From: Tetrapyrgos nigripes
Lineage: Eukaryota; Basidiomycota; Agaricomycetes; Agaricales; Campanellaceae
Direction of reading: 5' to 3'
Assembly: GCA_013368315.1 (NCBI GenBank)
Contig: JAACJM010000353.1
Location: 1 to 64,000, forward strand
DNA: 64,000 nt
The translations under genes and the position numbers were made by a program. Under the pieces are notes generated by a model, which saw nothing but the letters and a program-made list of their open reading frames with translations, made no database searches and was not told where the DNA came from. Within the stretch, counting starts at the first letter, position 1; each line of letters starts with the position of its first letter. Positions 58,943 to 64,000 of this stretch are shown piece by piece.

Positions 58943-59599
58943 TCAAGGTCAGCACTCTGAAAAATATGAAACAGAATCAGCCACAAGATACAGACAGGAG
59001 TCGCAGTGGTGCTTATGTTCTTGGTATCATCCTTACCTTATATCATAGGAGATCTAGGAACCATCAGCAAATTCAAGATGCCCTGGTTTCCGAGATGCTA
59101 CCTTTAATAACTGGGGAAATTATGGCAACATTTCTTGACCATGTCATTCGTGTTCCTTACATGAGTTCAGATTCAGATTCAGAGAAAAGCTTAGCCATAC
59201 AACAGGGAAGGTCAGTAAATAATTTAAGCTTATGAGCTTTACTAAGTCAACTCCAGAACATCCTTTGCCAATCAACGCAGAAGTGAAAGAAAACAACAGA
59301 AGGCTCAAGATGTAATGATGTGAGTAAAAAACATTCTGTAACTTCTTAACTTAACAAAACAGGAATTATAGTGATGGTGAAAGGGATATTGAACTTATTA
59401 AATGGGGAAGTGGTGCATACTATTGGGAGCCAATCAATGATAGTTAGTCAAGTATCTGAACTGAAGAGCTTTGTACCTTTGAGTAAACAATGTAAATAGA
59501 GATCTACTGAATAGCATCAAAGATGAATTCAAGTCTGTGCTGTTGTGACCAACAGAATAGTGTTGATGTAAAGTATAGAGTAGTAGACGAGGTGCATTA

Positions 59600-60012
59600 C
59601 CCTCAAGCCATCTCAAGCCACTCAAACAACCCTTAAGTCACATCAGCACACTCAAGCCACACACTACACTCAAGCCTTACTCAAGCCTCACTCAAACCAC
59701 CCTCAAGCTACCTTCAAGTTACCTTCACAAGCTACCCTCAAGATACCCCCAAGATACCCTCAAGAATACCCCCAAGATACCATCAAGATACCCTCAAGAT
59801 ACCCCCAAGATACCATCAAGATACCCTAAAGATATCCCCAAGATACCCCCAAGATACCCTCAAGATACCCTCAAGATACCCCCAAGATACCCTCAAGATA
59901 CCCTCAAGATACCCTCAAGCTCACTCAAGATACCCTCAAGCCACACTCAAGTTCACTCAAGCCACACTCAGACTCACTCCAGCCACACTCAAGCTTCCTC
60001 CAGCCACTCTTG
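59600..60012 (+). repeat. Minisatellite block 3 (right arm, inner element)
   Basis: More than thirty 9-12-bp units, mainly CCCTCAAGATA and CCCCAAGATA with flanking CTCAAGCCACA variants, over about 400 bp. This is the longest array in the window. Confidence 0.9.
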
Positions 60013-60383
60013 AATCATGTCAAAATGATGCAAAACCTATGTATATGCCCTGATATGTCTTTGATATGCCCTAAATTCTCTTGTATATGTCTAACCTATT
60101 CTTCTCAGCTTGGAGTTCTATTTCAATTGTCTCTGCATCATAAAGCTTCATTAATAAGGTTCTACATGTTTCCCCTAAATCACCATATCTAACTAACAGA
60201 GTCAAAATTTGGAAAAAAATTGAGCATTCTATCCCTGTAATTCTAAAAGAATTATGTACATGACTCAGCAGAGGTGCAACAAAGAATGTAGTGTGAATAA
60301 TATGTATCTCATCAATGAATGTGCCATTCAATGTGAAAGTGTAATGAAGTTGGTAACACAAGGGGTAAACACAGCCACACTCA

Positions 60384-60465
60384 AAATAGAAAGTCAAGCT
60401 ACCCTCAAGATACCCTCAAGATACCCTCAAGCTACCCTCAAGCTACCCTCAAGCTACTCAAGCCA
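60384..60465 (+). repeat. Minisatellite block 4 (right end, inner element)
   Basis: About seven units of CCTCAAGATAC and CCTCAAGCTAC directly inside the inner element's right terminus. Confidence 0.85.
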
Positions 60466-60736
60466 TGGTGGCTTGACTGTGAGCTTGAAAAACTGGTGGC
60501 CCAAACTCATTAATCTGGATATGCCTGTTCTCTCTAGATCACTGTATTTCTATGTCTGCAATTTTTAAAGTTTATGTACTCAACTCATTAGAGGCTAAAC
60601 CAATTGGCAATGAAGAATGTGGTATGTACAATATACATTTGCTCAATGAATGGCTCTTTCCATGCAAGTAGCTTGATATAAAATGAAGTATAGTGAAGTT
60701 GACTAGACTGGAATAAGGTCAGTCATACCCAAAATG

Positions 60737-61005
60737 GAAAGTCAAGCTACCCTCAGGCTACTATACTCAAGCCACACTCAAGCCACACTCAGGCCACACT
60801 CAGGCCACCTCAAGCCACACTCAAGCCACACTCATCAAGCCACCTCAAGCTACACTCAAGCTATACTCAAGCTACAGTCAAGCTACACTCAAGCTACAGT
60901 CAAGCTACACTCAAGCTACACTCAAGCTACACTCAAGCTACACTCAAGCTACTCAAGCTGCTCTCAAGCTACCCCAAGTTACTCTCAAGCTTCCACCAGC
61001 TACTT
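60737..61005 (+). repeat. Minisatellite block 5 (right arm, outer element)
   Basis: About twenty-five units, first CACTCAAGCCA, then ACTCAAGCTAC alternating with AGTCAAGCTAC. Confidence 0.9.
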
Positions 61006-61392
61006 TATATGCCCATAAAATGCCTTTGATGTGCCCTAAATCCTCTTGAATATGTCTAGACTATTTTTTGGCTTGTAAAATGACTGACATTGCCTTTGTA
61101 TACTAAAACCTAATTCATAGGATCTGCCTGTTCTCTCTGGGTCACCATATTCATAAGGCAAGCTGTCTAACACAGTTAGAAAAATCTAGCAAAGACTTGC
61201 ACAAAATGAGACTGCAATTTTAAAGTGTATGTCATTGACTCTGTAGAAGCTAAATCAATTTGCAATGAGACATGTGGTGTGTAAAATGTACATCTCCTTG
61301 ATGAATGGCCCTTCAAATGTGAGTAACTTGTTGTGAAACGAAGTGTGAAGTTGATTACAGTAGCATAAGCACAGCCACACCCAAAAAGGAGA

Positions 61393-61448
61393 GTCAAGCT
61401 ACACTCAAGCTACACTCAAGCTACTCAAGCTCAGGTAGCTTGAGTAGT
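61393..61448 (+). repeat. Minisatellite block 6 (right end, outer element)
   Basis: Five units of CACTCAAGCTA, then a palindromic turn (CTCAAGCTCAGGTAGCTTGA) into inverted units at the element's right terminus. Confidence 0.8.
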
Positions 61449-61472
61449 AGCTTGAAAAACCAGATGCCCATT

Positions 61473-62793
61473 GGTGAAGCAGTGTTTGGAGTAGTAGTTT
61501 GCTGGTCCGAAGCTTGAGATTGTTGTGATGAAGTTGAGGCCACTAGAGGCATCTCAACACTTGATGTGGATTGTTGTGTAACTCCTATCTGGGGCATGGG
61601 GAAATGGCAAGCAAACATCATGGTGTTGAGAATGTCACTAGTATCAGCATCAGCATGAGGTATTATACGTGTAAGTAGGAGGAAAAACTTACATCAATCG
61701 ACCCGCATGTTGAGGGGTGCAACAAGGTGATATAATTCCAATGGTTGCTTGAAGAGAAAATCATTCAGCCGTATTTGTTTGACCCAATGGTCTCCTGGTT
61801 TGTCTTCATGAAACGATGTCAGGTACCTCAAACCGTGGGCGCACACACTGGCAGTAAGGACAACAGCACCAAAAGCAGGTTGCGATAATGGAGTCCCTCT
61901 GATATCGACTTCTCGAAGGATGGTCGATGAAGAAGAGGATTGTAGGGCTCCCATTCGATAAAACAGAAGTCTATGAGTTGATAAAGATCATTCACAGGAG
62001 GAAAATCATACGCAGGAGCTTTGAGTTCAGGTTGTATTATCAGATAACAAGATGGCAACTGTAGGAAACAAAACTGGTCAGTGCTGAGCAACACATGAAA
62101 GCACGGTGGCATACACAGGATCAATTTTCCAGAATTCAGGCCTCCTGATGTAAGCAAAGATGGAGTTCCAGTCAGTAACATTTGATCTTGTAAGCTTCCT
62201 TCCGTGATCCATCGCCACTTTTACAAGCATGCTATTGCTGGATTCACCGAAATGAGTCCTCATCAGTTTGTCGAAAGAAAATTGAGCGAGTTCCTTTGCC
62301 AAATCCTCCACGTTGTCGATGTCATTCACAGATTGGGATGTATCGGGCATAAGATGATCTGTGTTCCGGACGGACGGATCAAAAAATTTGAAGTTGTGGG
62401 CCCCTTTGTCGCTGACTTCTTGGCCTTTCTCTAGCTCTTGAATCCGATTCGCCAATTTGACCAAGATTTTTTGTATAACTTCCTTGTCGTTAGGGATGTT
62501 AAATGGATCAGAGGGCGTACTTCTGAGTATACTTTTGACCAGGATATGCACCGGCTGAGAAGCCACTGTGCGAACCGGTATCGTTCTAGTACGTGGAGGT
62601 TGAAACAATCAGACGAACTGCTGAGCGAAAATCAAAATATAAAAAACCTTACCCTGGTTTACGTCCTCGTTTCTTTGAAAATTTGCACAGAAGCAATGAG
62701 CCACATTTTAAACACGGGACGGGTGCCAGGTACAGGGAAGGCGCGCATTCAAGCAGGAGCTGCAGGTGCTGTCAGGCATTTCCTTGCTGTCAC
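61473..62793 (-). pseudogene. Zn2Cys6 transcription factor (fungal-specific TF domain), front part
   Basis: Minus-strand exons start with 62714-62793, 62653-62672 and then 62585 downward. The first visible exon has the second half of a Zn2Cys6 cluster (CSSCLNARLPCTWHPSR, the C..C......C pattern) followed by KRGRKPG. The first three cysteines are missing, beyond the Copia element. A coiled coil (ILVKLANRIQELEKGQE), then RRPEFWKIDP, PPVNDLYQLIDFCFIEWEPY, LLHRPSFEKSISEGLHYR and PAFGAVVLTASVCAHGLRYL identify the fungal-specific TF domain. A one-base loss between HYR and PAFG (CC where CCC is expected) shifts the frame. The domain ends early, after LYHLVAPLNMRVD, so its second half is deleted. Outer-element insertion then separates the tail at 56645-57200. 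Confidence 0.75.
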
Positions 62794-62817
62794 CTATTCA
62801 ATCAATGAAAGTCCTTA

Positions 62818-63145
62818 TGTATCAGAATAAAGCAGATTTAGTCTTACATCGAAGTGACATATGGAAAAAGAAAAAAGAAATTGGTTCAGAAAAAGTGCGA
62901 TGAAGGATGCTATTAGACTTAGGTTATCTTAGCGAATAGTCTTAGCGAGAGTCACAAAGTGGGGGGTAAGAGTGTGCGAACGTATCTCGCTTGACTCTCA
63001 AGTATATATCATTAATCGAAGTAGTATAACAATATAAATAGTCTAAGTATATCCGTATGATCATTTGACCGTATGTCTGCAGTACCTGATTGATGCTGTA
63101 TGCATGATAGCTTAGTAACTTGATCATTATCATTTAATTCCAACA
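62818..63145 (-). repeat. Ty1/Copia 3' LTR (right border exact, left border approximate)
   Basis: On the minus strand a purine tract (AAGGGGAG) directly after the RNase H stop is followed by TGTTGGAATTAAATGATAAT at 63145. This is the classic polypurine-tract and LTR start. The distal border is near 62818, judged from where the transcription-factor exon begins. The partner LTR is outside the window. Confidence 0.6.
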
Positions 63146-63152
63146 CTCCCCT

Positions 63153-64000
63153 TCAAGCGGATATCCCTAGTAATCGGGAGAAATGCTTGATCTTATCAGC
63201 GGAGAGAGCTTTCGTAAGTATATCCGCAAGTTGATCATTAGTTGACACATGTTTAACTCGTATGTATCGTTGATGTATCCGATCAGTAAGAAAGTTTTTA
63301 CGGATATTGAAATGCTTAGTTCTCTGAGTATGTTGTTCTTCAGGAGCACGTATAATTGCCAAAGTAGATGCACTATCTGAGTTGATAAGTACTGGCTCCT
63401 GTTCGGTATTTAGAATTTCTTCTATAAAACCATTCAAATAAATAGCTTCTTGTGAGGCATGTGCGAGTGCGCAAAGTTCAGCCTCAGTAACTGATAAAGT
63501 TACCAGTGTGCCTCGCTTACTTGACCAAGAAATAAGCGATTCAGCAAATTTGAATGCATAGCCCATAATTGGTTTATTGCCATACATGGACATACCATCA
63601 GAGTCGGCAAATCCATAAGTAGAAGTAATAGTAGGGCTCCCTAGGTTGAGCCAGTAATCGCAAGTTCCTTTTAGATAAAGATACCATTGTTTAGCTGCAG
63701 CGTAATGCTCTTCACCTGGATCATTAAGGTATCTTGCTAGTTGACCAGTACAATATGCAATGTCTGGTCTAGTGCAGTCAGCGACATATTGTAAACCACC
63801 GACTAGTGACATATAGTGTTGAATAGCAGCGGCGTCCCGTTGCGGTTCGCTCCCAGGTCTAGGGCTAAGATTTTGCCTGGGTAGCATAGGTGTACGGCGT
63901 GTATGTAATTGGTCAAAATTGTATCGTTTGAGAATATTCTCAATGTAATGTTTCTGACGGAGTTTAATAGTATGATTATTCCTATCTCGTTGAATTTCCA
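63153..64000 (-). CDS. Ty1/Copia polyprotein C-terminus (RNase H), runs off the window
   Basis: The frame is open from the window edge through to the stop at 63153. The order is: QKHYIENILKRYNFDQLHTR (end of reverse transcriptase); SLVGGLQYVADCTRPDIAYC and LARYLNDPGEEHYAAAKQWY (connection); YGFADSDGMSMYGNKPIMGY and ISWSSKRGTLVTLSVTEAEL (RNase H, with catalytic D.....E); and the tail TNDQLADILTKALSADKIKH. This is the canonical Copia pol C-terminus. No stop or frameshift is seen in the visible 283 codons, so the element may be young. It inserted at the zinc-cluster end of the transcription-factor gene. Confidence 0.9.
   Translation of the reverse strand, partial: EIQRDRNNHTIKLRQKHYIENILKRYNFDQLHTRRTPMLPRQNLSPRPGSEPQRDAAAIQHYMSLVGGLQYVADCTRPDIAYCTGQLARYLNDPGEEHYAAAKQWYLYLKGTCDYWLNLGSPTITSTYGFADSDGMSMYGNKPIMGYAFKFAESLISWSSKRGTLVTLSVTEAELCALAHASQEAIYLNGFIEEILNTEQEPVLINSDSASTLAIIRAPEEQHTQRTKHFNIRKNFLTDRIHQRYIRVKHVSTNDQLADILTKALSADKIKHFSRLLGISA

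Larger units (their letters stand above)
57507..60502. mobile_element. Inner Mutator-like element, perfect 9-bp target duplication
   Basis: The 2,996-bp element starts GGGCATCTGGTTTTTCAAGC and ends with the complement of GGGCCACCAGTTTTTCAAGC. The match continues into CTCACA(C/G)TCAAGCCAC. It is flanked by AAACTCATT at 57498-57506 and 60503-60511, a perfect 9-bp duplication. It carries satellite arms of the same type as the outer element and one protein-coding gene with a WRKY-GCM1-like zinc finger. It inserted into the outer element. I see no DDE transposase domain. Confidence 0.85.
57201..61470. mobile_element. Outer Mutator-like element with satellite arms, inserted in the TF gene
   Basis: The left end is GGGCCACCAGTTTTTCAAGC. 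The right end is the complement of GGGCATCTGGTTTTTCAAGC. It is flanked by near-identical 9-bp direct repeats, TCGGTGAAG (57192-57200) and TTGGTGAAG (61471-61479), typical of Mutator-like insertions. Without the nested inner element it would be about 1.27 kb with no gene, so it is non-autonomous. Its arms are arrays of CTCAAGCTAC units. The internal sequence around 57440-57500 resumes at 60512, and this junction is matched by a related uninterrupted segment at 61040-61140. Confidence 0.75.

Noticed and set aside
57211..61448. CRISPR-like regularly spaced short repeats
   Set aside because: Units are 9-12 bp, directly tandem with no unique spacers, and sit inside eukaryotic transposon arms. They are minisatellites.
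61421..61621. 66-codon frame ending in Leu/Lys repeats
   Set aside because: It is chimeric: its first part is the transcription-factor tail and its end is read from the satellite terminus of the outer element.

Overview
This window is nuclear DNA of a filamentous basidiomycete, most likely an Agaricomycete (Agaricales-like). The genes carry many short introns with GT...AG borders. The mobile elements are typical of this group: Ty3/Gypsy, Ty1/Copia, a LINE, Tc1/mariner, Plavaka and Mutator-like elements. Several host families (DUF6532, MYND and F-box proteins, a secreted beta-propeller lactonase) are common in mushroom genomes. I cannot name the genus. I saw no tRNA, rRNA or CRISPR array.

Layout. 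1-3.7 kb: two Ty3/Gypsy remnants; a minus-strand element (gag-like ORFs plus LTR) has landed inside an older plus-strand integrase. 3.7-14.7 kb: gene-poor and rich in small DNA transposons. It holds a dispersed GC-rich repeat, three TA-flanked MITEs and one complete but stop-ridden Tc1/mariner-type element (7137-10507). 14.7-26.5 kb: a nucleotidyltransferase-fold gene, a single-pass membrane protein gene, and a Plavaka (CACTA-like) element. That element has an intact 995-aa transposase and a divergent DUF6532 gene; a partial duplicate of the nucleotidyltransferase 3' end follows it.

27-56.5 kb is the gene-dense host segment. In order: beta-propeller lactonase (-), Kelch/DUF4110 protein (-), F-box protein (-), ABM-fold monooxygenase (-), a 5'-truncated LINE (+), MYND-finger protein (+), secreted kinase-like protein (-), Ser/Thr-rich secreted protein (+), FAD oxidoreductase (+), zinc alcohol/formaldehyde dehydrogenase (-) and GH35 beta-galactosidase (+). 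56.6-64 kb: a minus-strand Zn2Cys6 transcription-factor gene broken by transposons. A Copia element sits at its zinc-cluster end. Two nested Mutator-like elements sit in its tail. Their arms are CTCAAGCTAC-type minisatellites, and the inner one encodes a WRKY-GCM1-like zinc-finger protein.

The host genes do not form one pathway. The nearest thing to a theme is secretion and carbohydrate or small-molecule metabolism: lactonase, GH35, FAD oxidoreductase and dehydrogenase. Two patterns cut across genes: recurrent microexons of 5-9 nt, and single-base homopolymer indels in four otherwise well-formed genes. The indels may be assembly errors. Exon coordinates come from hand splicing by reading frame and family resemblance; most were checked for phase, but single-base slips are possible.
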